A DNA stretch of 64,000 nucleotides, taken from positions 7,507,153 through 7,571,152 of the forward strand of contig NC_061081.1 in the NCBI RefSeq assembly GCF_021917145.1, written 5' to 3'. This document shows, piece after piece, positions 45,001 through 60,323 of this stretch. The DNA is from Hypomesus transpacificus (taxonomy: Eukaryota > Chordata > Actinopteri > Osmeriformes > Osmeridae). The notes beneath the pieces were generated by a model. It was not told the origin of the DNA. It made no database searches and worked only from the letters and a program-made list of their open reading frames with translations. Numbering within the stretch: position 1 is the stretch's first letter; the number at the start of each line of letters is the position of its first letter. Made by a program: the position numbers and the translations under genes.

Positions 45001-47006
45001 TAACAGTGAAAATTTACGAGAAAGTTACTATAATTGCCATATCCTTCTTGAGAAGGTTGGCTTACAAGAAACGTCACAACCCCTGCATTTCCAACTACAC
45101 ACCTGCAAATAAACATATTTGCAGTGTCTGGTTCTCGAGCTTATGAGTTAGACTAAAGCCAACCTAAAATCCCACTATAAGATTTGCACAGATACACATT
45201 TGCTAAGACATACACACAAATTCCTAGCATTACAGTATAGATTTTCTAGAGGAATTTGTCAAGGTTAACATATGAGCAGGTGAATGCACAAATGTATCAT
45301 ACCCCAAGAGGCTATAATCAGGGGGCAACACACATGGAACAAGTTAAACAAGCTCTGATAATCTTCTCTCCACAATATTCCTCCCCTTTATGGATCTAAA
45401 TACACTGGATTAAAAGCCTACTTAGACCAAATCCATCCTCTTTGAAAGGAAGACAAGTCACTCTGAAGAGATCAGTTTATAGAACATGGTGTGATTCCTT
45501 ACCTTTCAGATGGGATAGGACCGTTGCCTCCCGGCTCCATTCACTCCAGTGACCTTTGCCCAAATGACATCGAACAGAGATGGTGTGGTTGGTGCATGGC
45601 TCCACTACCTCAATGGTCAGATTGCCACTGAGAGCCTGTTTATCCATTGTTGTATTTACCATATACTACACCAAAAACATAAAACCCAAATTTCAGTAGT
45701 CAGCTAAGGATTGAAAGAGGTTGAGAAAACTAGACCAACATGGTAGTTGAAATGTCCAACAATTAATATATTCTTGAACACCAGATATTGGAAATATAGG
45801 TGTAACAATATAATACATATATTTGCATACCTGAGCATACTTAACTTGACAGTTTAAAATGGAGAAGTAAAAAGATTTGCCCTCTGGTCTGTCCCATTTA
45901 ACTTTCAAATTGTTAGAGAAAGGTATCATTTCTGCTTTAACATTCTCTGGAGGTTCAGGCTTAACTGGAAACAAATCAGAGTAAATCTATACAAATATTG
46001 CTAATTCCACATATTGCAGGATGTATTGGTTGTATTTTGTCCTGTGCATTTACAATACTATTAAACATACCTGTATTCCATAAGTCTACTTGATACGAGT
46101 CTGAATCAACTTCCCAAGCTATGGTTCTGGCTCTCACAGTGACAGTACAGGGATTAAATGCTGTTCTGTCAAAGGTGCAAGACAGTTTGTCTGTGCTACA
46201 GCTGACATTGTACAACTCCCCAATGCTGAAGAAAACATTCAAGAGAAGACATTGTAGCGAAATACTTACATGTAATGAGGAAATACAAAACAAAGGAGGC
46301 CAAAGGGTATTACCATTTCCTGTACACAATGTAGTTCACGTTCAATGAAGAGTTCAACATCCAATTACATGTGAACTTCTTTTTTGAAATGTATGTGATA
46401 CATGATATGTTGGTGGGCTTCTCTGTTGATGATAAAGAATAAAAACGATGTAACCATGGATCAGTGAGACAGACATGAAATACTTGTAAATCTTTTCAAA
46501 TGTACTAACGGTATGTTTTGATAAAGGTTCCACCCAAGACTTGTCCAGTCATGCTGTGACATTGCACAACTGCATTCTGAAGAGTAAAATGATGAAGGTA
46601 TACAGCAGAGGAGGTGGAGTTGATGGTTTCATAGAAGCATCCATTTATCCTGTTGTTATTTAAAGTCCAGTAGATTTGCCCATGGCTGTACGATGATGCT
46701 TTACTCATGAACAAGATCTTGATATCAGAACCCAGTTCTATGTATGGGTCTTGTGGGATAACTTCTAGCAACAAACAATTTAATGTTATTTTCAAACCAA
46801 GTTAATAAATTAAATCTTTAACAGTGGTCAAGCATAATCCTTATTCCTTTACTTTAAAATGATTCCTTAGAAACCATACAAATTCTTTACATTTGTAAAA
46901 GCAAGGCTTATTCAAATCCTACAACTGTCTTAAATACAGTTAAGTTTGTTAAGGTACCTGTTGCAAGAACTGGCGTCAGGAGAATGCACAATAACGAAAA
47001 ATACAT
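42090..47006 (-). CDS. il31ra: IL-31 receptor A-like gp130-family cytokine receptor
   Basis: Fifteen coding exons, 5' to 3': 47006-46958, 46764-46510, 46422-46314, 46225-46071, 45964-45831, 45665-45503, 44849-44767, 44665-44458, 44305-44141, 43776-43678, 43585-43445, 43355-43215, 43090-43006, 42860-42779, 42527-42090; 768 residues (human IL31RA about 732). Type I membrane receptor expected to signal through JAK/STAT. Order: signal peptide MYFSLLCILLTPVLA, a degenerate Ig-like exon (17-101), cytokine-binding module with KPTNISCITYISKKKFTCNW (compare human KPENISCVYYYRKNLTCTW) and WSEWS at 274-278, three further FnIII domains including YNVSVTPLF and NYTVFYW, transmembrane segment about 573-594, Box1-like MVPDPGHSSLVQW, and a 145-residue last exon with YWNQ (Y741). 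The position between il6st and ddx4 equals that of human IL31RA. CSF3R is the main alternative by sequence, but synteny argues against it. Confidence 0.85.
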
Positions 47007-47565
47007 CTTCAAACTTTAGCAAGAATAACTTTAAAATTAGGTGACATCCAGTGAATCGGATTGGAACTTGTTTCCCTCTTAACTCGAGACTGAATAAGAA
47101 AAAAACCCGGTACGACTTCGATGTGGATGCAGTCTACTTTGCTCACAACAGCGATAAAGAGGAAGTGTTAACGGTAACCATCAGTCGTCTCCATGTAGAA
47201 TAAAACACTGACAGGTCGTATCAAATCAGTGAACAGAACCACAATATCCTTTACTGGAGTAAGTTATGATTTCTTACATAAATTACATAGTCAACCAGGA
47301 AACAAACATGCTTTTCCAACACCATATGTCTACAATGAAAACACACTCGGCTAGATCTACACAGATTTGAGGTAAAATTATAGAAGAAAGCTTAAATCAC
47401 AATTCAAATGCCCATCACATTAATCAATAAGATTCATCTCAGACCAGGCTCAAGCAATTAACAATTTCTGATTAAGACAAAATTATGTTCAAACAATATG
47501 AAAAAGGTAAAAGTAACACTGAACAAAAGCAGTCTTGAAAATCAACACAAAAAACAGCTTGAGCT

Positions 47566-52032
<4,467 letters not shown>

Positions 52033-54942
52033 TTTTTGTGAAGTGGCTGCCTGCAATTAAGATGAACGTGACAGCTAGTTAGGTGTGAAATATTGTCTTC
52101 TAACATACATCGTTATAATTATTAAATGCTTACGGCAAGCAGCAAGTTATCATAGAAATACTTGTCGGTTAAAAGTGTATTCAATATGTTTGCCAGTAAA
52201 CCTATGCATATTTCCCAAGTAGGGGTCAAATCAGTCAGAGGCCACGTGCTGCTGAACCTATCATGGCCAACATGTTCCAAGAACTAGCCATAGCCTAATT
52301 TCCTTGCCAAACTAGCCCAATAAATTACTAACGTACTTTCAATAGTAGGTAACCGACTGGTTACATCCAAATCAGCATAGTTCTATATTTTACAGACCAC
52401 TCAGAACTAATGCCGGATTGCAATATATAGTTTCCTCCTTGTTGCACACCATGTCGATGTAGAGTTAGCTACAGCAGCTACCACACGTTTCAAGTTAGCT
52501 AGCTATTACCGCCAGTAAACTAGATTAAAGTTAGCAACGTTCTCCATACTATATTTCGGTATATGGCTTAAAAATATGAACAAGGATAGAAAAAGGTCAA
52601 AAGTTAAATGTTGATTTATCAACTGTGTATATTAAATTAGGTTAAATGTGCACGCGCATAATTGCTAGCTAATCAAGTCTCGACTGTGGAATAAAGCGTT
52701 GATTTCGAGTGTATTTCTTCAAAATAACGTATTTGGATTGACAGTCAGACAACATCTTACATTGATTTTTAAAATCTAAAAATCATTAACGATACCTACT
52801 GTATAGGGTAGCCTTCAATAACTCTTGGTGGCGTTCCACGTGGCGTCAGGTGTGCTGCTGATCGTTGAATGGACCGAATTAATTCTGACGACTGAAGAAA
52901 AACCTGCTGCGGCGGCGGGAATAGTGACAAACAGTCATCAAAGAAGGGGTGTTAACATTTCTTCCGTAAAATATTACCACTACGTTTGTAACATCATATC
53001 TATTCAACTTGCATTAGAAATATGATGTTTTTTTCCATTCTGTAAATGTATTAAATTAAAGAAACTATTAAACAAAGAGTAATACGAGTAGTTCAGCTGA
53101 AGTACGCTCCTAACTAGCCTACTTGGAAGGCACATGCGACAGCCTGTTATTTTTGACTACTTTATGTTTTTATTTTTTATTATTTTATATATATATTTGA
53201 AGAAAAAAAAAATATGTGTAGAGATCTATAGGCTACATCGGAAAAATCATCTGAGGCGATGGTGACACTTCACAATATACATTTTACAGCATTGTACAGT
53301 TTACGATAGGCTTTACAATTTATGATTTTAGTTCAGTTTATATAAACATTCAATCAATTAATTTGATATTTCTTCTGGAAGTTTAAGTGTAAACTATTAA
53401 ACTATGGGTGGGGGGGGGGATTAACGCTGTATAACTCAGTAAATCTAGACAATTATCAACTCGGCAGAAATCTGCCCTTCGTCTACTAATTGATTAATTG
53501 TATATAGCGTGACAAATGTTTGAAATGCGAGAGAAATACGTGTTGCGTGAGAGCGTGAGAAATGGTTGTTTTTACAATCAATGGTTTTAATGCGTGAGAG
53601 GCTGGATGGTGTAAATCGCCGGCCTGACACTCCCGAACTGTAGGTGGCGATGATTCACATCATAAATGTTAGTTGTATTCCAATCTGCCATAATATGGAA
53701 AGAAGCAGTTATTATTATTTTTTTACTCAGCATCCTCCAATATTGAGACGAACCTAAACTGTAGGGTTTTTATGGGAAGGATATTGATAGGGATGGGCGA
53801 ACGATGCCTTGTGAAGCTTTGGTGGTTTCTTCCGGATTGTGCCGGCCCAAAGAGCCGAACTATCGGCGCTTTGAAAATGAACAGCGTCATCTAGCAGCCG
53901 TTTAAACTGGCTGAATGAGGCGTAGTGGTTGTCTCCGACCGTAGACTACCCTACGTTATTCAATATTTAATTAAGGCTACATGTGTTCATTTTGATCTGA
54001 TATTAGTGCTCACACATTAAAATGTTGTGATACATCCGTAGGCCTTTAGAATTATGTCATTTTCTCACAGTAAAAGTTAAAGACTATCGTACGAGATTCA
54101 CTGGACTTGGGATCCCAGATTCGCATTAACAATATGTAGTCGTACAACGCTTTAACCAACTACACCACCGAAGAGACCATTACTTGTTAAAGCGGTTGGA
54201 CGGACTTTATACGATATGGTCTTTATATCAATTAAACTAGATAACACAGATTTTTTCTTAACATTTGTTATATGTAGGTCTATTGTGAACTGGGGGAACT
54301 TTATTTTTACAAATTATTATTACTGTTGACAATGTTGACGAATCATCAACATTTGTTTTCTGGGCACTGTATAGACCTACCTAGTCCTATCATGTTACGT
54401 TTCATTTCAATAAAATAACACAACACAAATGCACGGATTTATAATTATTACTATACGGATTTGGCTAAATAATAATGACTGATGGAAGAAACTCTAGCGA
54501 TGCCTGGTGCTGCTTCTCTGACAATGTGAGATTTGTCTTTAACAAGAAACGGTGGCTTCGTTCCTTCCATGGCTCTGGTTCAGAAGAGCGGCAAAACTTC
54601 GAACCAGTTCGTGACGTTTGAAGCATTGAACGTCATCTGTCACGTGGTTTCGTAATTTGATACAAGCTCCAAAACACTTTTTCGAAACTGTGCGTATTGG
54701 TTTTGCGACACAAGCATCGATGCGTCAGTGCCATACGTCCCATCCCTAGATATTGATGTCCTACTGTTGGTAAGCTATTTAAAATAGTTCCTGGCTGTGA
54801 TAGCCTACGGTGGATATCATTATCAGTGTTTATACTAGCGATGTTTATATTGAAATAGCAACAGACATAACAAGCTAGCTAGCTAGCTAACTAACTTTAT
54901 TTGCACTTGACTCTTTCAGCTGCGTCTGTCATTTCAGTAAAA
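52033..54942. other. Divergent interval between ddx4 and rad1
   Basis: Head-to-head promoters of ddx4 (minus) and rad1 (plus) should lie here. 52033-52050 is ddx4 5' UTR. The rest has no coding exon. It contains an AT-rich tract around 53160-53215, a G run at 53409, and a complete non-autonomous hAT element (53788-54748). A GCTA tetranucleotide run sits at about 54872-54893 just before rad1. The interval joins two blocks that are apart in human. Confidence 0.6.
53788..54748. mobile_element. Non-autonomous hAT transposon, 961 bp
   Basis: It begins TAGGGATGGG and ends CCCATCCCTA, and is flanked by perfect 8-bp direct repeats GATATTGA (53780-53787 and 54749-54756), the target duplication length of hAT elements. 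Subterminal sequences keep partial inverted similarity (cgatgc blocks). No transposase frame is present, so it must have been moved in trans. Confidence 0.93.
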
Positions 54943-56271
54943 ATGCCCCTGGCCACTCAATCTCAAACTGGAGATGACCAAGATATCCTGGTAGCCAGTT
55001 TGGATAATGCAAGGAATCTATCCAACATTTTGAAAGCCATCACCTTCAAAGACTATGCTATCTTCAGTGCCACACCAAATGGACTCAAAGTAACTGTGGA
55101 GGACTCCAAATGTCTTCAAGCCAATGCCTTCATTCAGGTTGTGGTGGACTTGTAAAACAAACATGTGAACACTCAACTCGTATGTAGTGGAGAATCTTTA
55201 ATTTGCATGGTTTTCTTGCTAGGCTGAAATATTCCAGGAATTCACTATAAAAGAAGATGCAGTGGGCTTTCAGGTGAATCTGACTGTACTTCTGGAATGC
55301 CTTACTATCTTTGGAGGAAGCACGGTTCCAGGTGACAACAACCATGAATGTTCTATGACACTTGACTAGAATTCGATGCTGTGCATTCCACATTTACTGA
55401 TTCTATTAACACATCTTTTGTGTTTCTCTATGACAGGAGTAACTACTGCTTTGCGGATGTGCTACAAGGGTTATGGCTTTCCTCTGACCCTGTTTCTTGA
55501 AGAGGCAGGTGTGGTCACTGTGTGTAAAATCAACACCCAGGAACAAGAGGATCCCATAGACTTTGAGTTCAGCAGCACCAATGTGACCAACAAAGTGATT
55601 CTGCAGTCCGACAGCTTGAAAGAGGCTTTTTCTGAACTGGACATGAGCAGTGAGGTCCTGCAGATCACCATGTCCCCCATTCAACCATACTTCAGGTTAG
55701 ATTTGAATTTGGGTGTTTTAGTTTTTTAATCAGTGTGTGTGTGTGTGAAGAAAGCCTCGGTCCCTAGCTAGTGATGAAGCCAAACGTGCATTTGGACCTT
55801 GAGGATAATGACAATTTGCACCTAATTTTGGTTCTGTTGTATGCTATGAGCATAGACCGTCTTTTCATTTGACTTCTTCCTTCATGTATAGGTTGTCTAC
55901 ATTTGGAAATTCTGGGAATGCCCACTATGATTACCCTAAAGACTCTGACATGATGGAGCTATTCCAGTGCACAAAGACTCAAACAAACAGGTCTCTCATG
56001 CCTTGTGTTTTAGACATTATTCTGTATCTTTTAATGCAGCTGTAATGGTGCAATTCTCTCCCAGGGATAATACAATTCTACTCTACTTGTCAGGTACAAG
56101 ATGTCTCTGCTAAAGCCTTCCACCAAAGCATTGGCTCTGTCCTGTAAGGTGTCAGTGAGGACTGACAGCCGAGGTTTCCTGTCTCTACAGTACCTGATCA
56201 GGAACGATGATGGACAGATCTGCTTTGTGGAATACTACTGTTGTCCAGATGAAGAGGTGGAGGAAGAGTAG
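54943..56271 (+). CDS. rad1: RAD1 checkpoint DNA clamp component
   Basis: Five coding exons: 54943-55137, 55223-55331, 55437-55695, 55892-55990, 56094-56271; 279 residues (human 282). RAD1 forms the PCNA-like RAD9-RAD1-HUS1 ring that is loaded at damaged DNA and activates ATR signalling in the nucleus. The sequence is near-colinear with human RAD1 throughout: LVASLDNARNLSNILKAITF at the start, ALRMCYKGYGFPLTLFLEEA and VVTVCKINTQEQEDP in the middle, FSELDMSSEVLQITMSP, and the C-terminus QICFVEYYCCPDEEVEEE. The ATG is preceded by aaaa and gives the conserved MPLATQ start. Exon phases run 0-1-2-2-stop and splice cleanly. It lies in the same orientation as brix1, 776 bp upstream of it. Confidence 0.97.
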
Positions 56272-57047
56272 ATCTATATAAACACATATGAATAGACCAG
56301 AGACACACACTTGCTGTTTGATGTGTCTTAGGAATAATTTTTTTCTATCAATGTTATTGTAAAGAGTTTGTGGTGTTGCTTTATTTGCTTTTATTTAAAG
56401 CATAAAATGCTTAGTTCTTGCTGACCTATCTCAAATCTATTGGTTGCTATAAGTATGATACTGTATGGTGTTGATGCAGAACGTTGTTTAAGGCTATCAA
56501 ACATTTGATTAAATATGTTGGGCTAAATTAATACATGAGGCGTAATGTTCGTAGATCAACGATGGCATAAGTAGGCCTACTATATAGTCAAAAGCATTGT
56601 GGGTTCGATCTCTAAAGAGATCCCTCTTTATTTCAACTCTTTATTAAGTTCAACGTTAATTATTATAATAAATATAATACATCCTCCGACCAGCGGGGGC
56701 GGTAACACCTAGATGAGACGGGCCTAAGGAGCGAGGTCTGCAGTCGGACCACCCTAGGCTAGAAATAGGTCCACGAAAGATTTGCTAAGTTGAATCATTA
56801 TAGTCATTCATATTTTCTACGTTGAATGGCTATCGTCATTAATGTTAGGCTATTTTATTATCTTGATAATATGCATCTAACTGTTCCCTTGATGTTTTCC
56901 TGGCAATTTGGGAAAGCAAGTACTTTTGAATGGGAATAAACACAGGTTGTCTCTTGACTTTTATTTTGAAAAAGGTTTAAGGAAACAAACCGGACATTAG
57001 ATTGCTTACGAGGCTCGCGCCACGCTGCTTATTTTACTGAAAGCAAG
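56272..57047. other. rad1-brix1 intergenic region
   Basis: 776 bp. A possible polyadenylation hexamer AATAAA for rad1 is at 56667-56672. A CpG-richer patch (about 56688-56760) may belong to the brix1 promoter. No coding or RNA gene is recognised. Confidence 0.5.
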
Positions 57048-59025
57048 ATGTCGCCGCTCAAAAGAAAACGTGGAAGAGCAAGTCCAGGTGGAGAAAAGGG
57101 AAAAAAAGTTAAATTCGCCGAAAATGGAGACCAGCCACCAAGTACCACTGTGCAAGAGCGGAGTAATGAAATAATTGTCCCTGCACCTGTTTCCATGGTA
57201 AGGTCCAACAATTACTACTTACTGTAGTTAGCACTAGCAATATCAAGTAAAGCTAGCAAACAAACAGGTTAACCAATACAACAAACTCGTTAGCACCATA
57301 GTGTTGCATTTACTTAACTTATTACACTTTTTCACCTACCAGGGCAAGTGGACGAACAAAGAAAGAGTTCTGGTGTTTTCTTCTAGAGGCATAAATTTCA
57401 GAACCCGACATTTGATGCAGGACTTGAGGACTATCATGCCGCACACTAAAGCAGGTTTGAGTCTCCCATTCTCTAGTACTGTAGTAACTGTACTGTAAAC
57501 TCCACTTAAATTCAGAGTCTGACGTTGTTGAGGAAAGGTGTAGGCCCACTGTATGTTAAACTGTATGCCTCATTTCCACAGATACAAAAATGGACAGAAA
57601 AGATAAACTTTTCGTCATAAATGAAGTATGTGAAATCAAGAACTGCAACAAATGTCTGTTCTTTGAAGCAAAGAAAAAGCAGGATCTTTACATGTGGTGC
57701 GTATTGTGGTTTGGTTGTTAATCTTTTTTACTCATTGACCATTTCAGAATTATGTAACAATATCTTCTTTTTTTTTTTTTTACAGGATTGCTAATGTTCC
57801 CCATGGCCCTTCTGCAAAGTTCTTAGTTCAGAATAGTAAGTAACCACAAGTGTTATGTAATGTTGTAGCACTTCATAAATATCCTGTGTTGTCCTAATCA
57901 GTAATGGATTGGGCTATGTCAAAATGCTTTTCTGACTTGTAGTGTCTTTCCTCTACTTTAGTTCACACACTTGCCGAACTCAAAATGACAGGAAACTGCC
58001 TCAAAGGATCCAGACCCCTCCTCTCATTTGATCCTGTGAGTATTTCATATTTCTCTTATCTTGCTGTTCTTGGTGTGGGTCTTGACAATAATAACAATAA
58101 TTGTGTTCCCTGTCTATTAGCAATTTGACAAGGAGCCACATTATGCACTGCTGAAGGAATTATTCATCCAGGTTAGTCGATTACATCAAGATTTAAAGGT
58201 TATGTTAAATGGATACATCAAGATATAAAGTCATGCTAAAATGGATACACAGTCACACTTGATCTTGTTTTTCCAGACATTTTCGACTCCTCAGTATCAC
58301 CCAAAAAGCCAGCCCTTTGTGGACCATGTATTCACGTTTACCATAGCAGACAACAGGATATGGTTCAGAAACTATCAGGTTAGCGAAAGGAACCATTTTG
58401 AATTTAAGTGTTCATCCATATTTTGTTTAATGTCCTCTGAAAGGGAAATGGAACATCTGAGGTTTTGTTTAAAATACGTTTGTCTCCTACAGATCATTGA
58501 GGAGGATGCGGCACTGGTTGAAATTGGCCCTCGTTTTGTCCTCAACCTTATTAAGATATTCCAGGGTAGCTTTGGTGGCCCCACCCTCTTTGAAAATCCA
58601 CACTTTCAGTCCCCCAATACGGTAATATATTCTCTAAGGCCACATGACTTCAACCAAGAACACAAATTATCGGGGACAGGGAACCCACTGAGTCTGTTAA
58701 CGTCTATAAACATTTCAATTAAACCTTTCTGATGCTTGCATGGATCCTTCATGATTGCTTCATGGTCGCCTCTCCTCCATATCCTTAGCATCGACGGTTG
58801 ATCCGGATGGCTACAGCGTCCAGGCTGAGGGAGAAGCAGATGGTAAAAGAGCTGCAGAAGCTGAAGAGAACAGAGGCAAAGGAAGATGTGACCAAGGATG
58901 TCACCGCCGATGTGTTCCTGACACCTGCAGAGGAGAAGCCAGTCCAGATACAGCTGGAGGCTCCTACTGTCAAAGTTGTTAAAAAGAACAAGCACAAGAA
59001 ATTCCAACGACAGAGGATGCGCTAG
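57048..59025 (+). CDS. brix1: Ribosome biogenesis protein BRX1 homologue
   Basis: Nine coding exons: 57048-57197, 57343-57454, 57582-57696, 57786-57835, 57962-58035, 58121-58171, 58277-58378, 58493-58621, 58789-59025; 339 residues (human 353). Nucleolar factor required for maturation of the 60S subunit. After a basic N-terminus (SPLKRKRGRASPGGEKGKK) comes the Brix domain: KERVLVFSSRGINFRTRHLM, NCNKCLFFEAKKKQDLYMW, NVPHGPSAKFLVQN, ELKMTGNCLKGSRPLLSFD and GPTLFENPHFQSPN. The C-terminus is a Lys-rich tail ending KKFQRQRMR. All exon borders are GT/AG and in phase. Neighbouring dnajc21 also acts in 60S assembly. Confidence 0.97.
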
Positions 59026-59316
59026 TGAATAATCCACAAGAACATTGAGCAATTTACTTGTTCTAATGGCGCTCTGCAAGATGGCATATTGGAAATCTTG
59101 ACATATTACCATTTGGGAAGAACATTGACAACATACCTTGCCTTTGCTATTGTCTGTTTTTGAAAATGATCTAGAAGTAAAAAGAAAATTATAACTGCAG
59201 CCCAGGAGTCTACACACATGTTCAGTGCTCCAATTTTGATTGTCCAGCAGTCTATTTAGATGCTCTAAACAACCTCTGAAAAGTCGCTATACCTTTTTTC
59301 TTTTTTTTCCATGTAA

Positions 59317-59322
59317 AATAAA
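59317..59322 (+). other. brix1: Polyadenylation signal of brix1
   Basis: AATAAA about 290 bp after the brix1 stop codon. Confidence 0.65.
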
Positions 59323-59952
59323 CCTGAATTCCTTCAGTGTTAACAATTTACCAACACTTGTCTTTTCCTGGGTCTAACAATTCACATGGTAAACACCAGT
59401 AAGATACATACATACTATTGAATTTAAGAGTTTAATCGTTATTGGGTATGGATGTGTGGATTGGAACTGACAAGGATATATTTCATGGCTTATGACCTAT
59501 ATTTTACTGTACATTTGATTAAATTATAATTCCACTTAGTAATGCTAGTCTATGTACCCGTAGTATAGATAGTCCACATATTTTAATTTAGGTTCCTATA
59601 TGTTTATTGTATGCACTTTTCTGCCAAAGTAAATTCCTTTTCTGTGCAGACTTTTATGGCCAATAAATCCCTTTCTGATTCTTAAGACAAAAAATACGTA
59701 ATGCAGTAATATCTCCCACTTACGAACATCTAATTATACAGCACGTTATTTTTCATTGAACTAAAACTGAAATGGCCAGGAGGTTCGGAGCTATTCGTAA
59801 TATCCCGCAATTATATAAATAACATTCAACTCCACCAAGCAACAAGAGAAAACGTCATGATTTCGCGCACGTGCAAGGAATAGGTAACGGGAACCGAGTT
59901 CTCCGGCACACCGGCCAAACCGGTGGAATTGCGACCAAACGTCGATGTTGAA

Positions 59953-59960
59953 TGACGTCA
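59953..59960. promoter_or_regulatory. CRE/ATF palindrome in dnajc21 promoter
   Basis: Perfect TGACGTCA about 370 bp before the dnajc21 ATG, within a CpG-rich stretch; CACGTG lies 80 bp upstream. Position and context fit a housekeeping promoter; binding is inferred. Confidence 0.4.
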
Positions 59961-60323
59961 AATGTATCGCGACTCAGCCAGTCAGTGTCGTGTGGTGTGT
60001 TTACGTAAGATTGAGCTGAGAGTATGTATGGGGGAGATATACTAAAGCCACAATGATGCTAGACACTAAGAAATTTAGCTATATAATGGGATATTTAATG
60101 TTTTTTTTTAACATGGCGAGCTTAACAAGCTGCTAGCTCTGTTTTATTTATTCTCACTAATCAGAAAGTACTCTTACGGTAGCGGGTATTCTAGTTGTAG
60201 CTAGCCTACCACGCCAGACAGAACCAGTCCATAGCCATCACGTTAGCAAGCCAAGAAGAGAACAGTGACAGAGTATAGTTAGTTACCAACATTACTTTCT
60301 GCTGGGAAGAAGATTAAGGCAAA

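Larger units (their letters stand above)
59026..60323. other. brix1 3' UTR and dnajc21 promoter region
   Basis: The left part is the brix1 3' UTR. The right part (about 59850-60323) is CpG-rich for this window and directly precedes dnajc21. It contains an E-box CACGTG (59868-59873) and a full cAMP-response-type palindrome TGACGTCA (59953-59960). No coding exon is seen. Confidence 0.5.

Noticed and set aside
42090-47006. CSF3R (G-CSF receptor) as identity of the minus-strand receptor
   Set aside because: Domain layout with an Ig exon resembles CSF3R, but the KPTNISC...CNW segment is closer to IL31RA and the gene sits exactly between il6st and ddx4 as IL31RA does.
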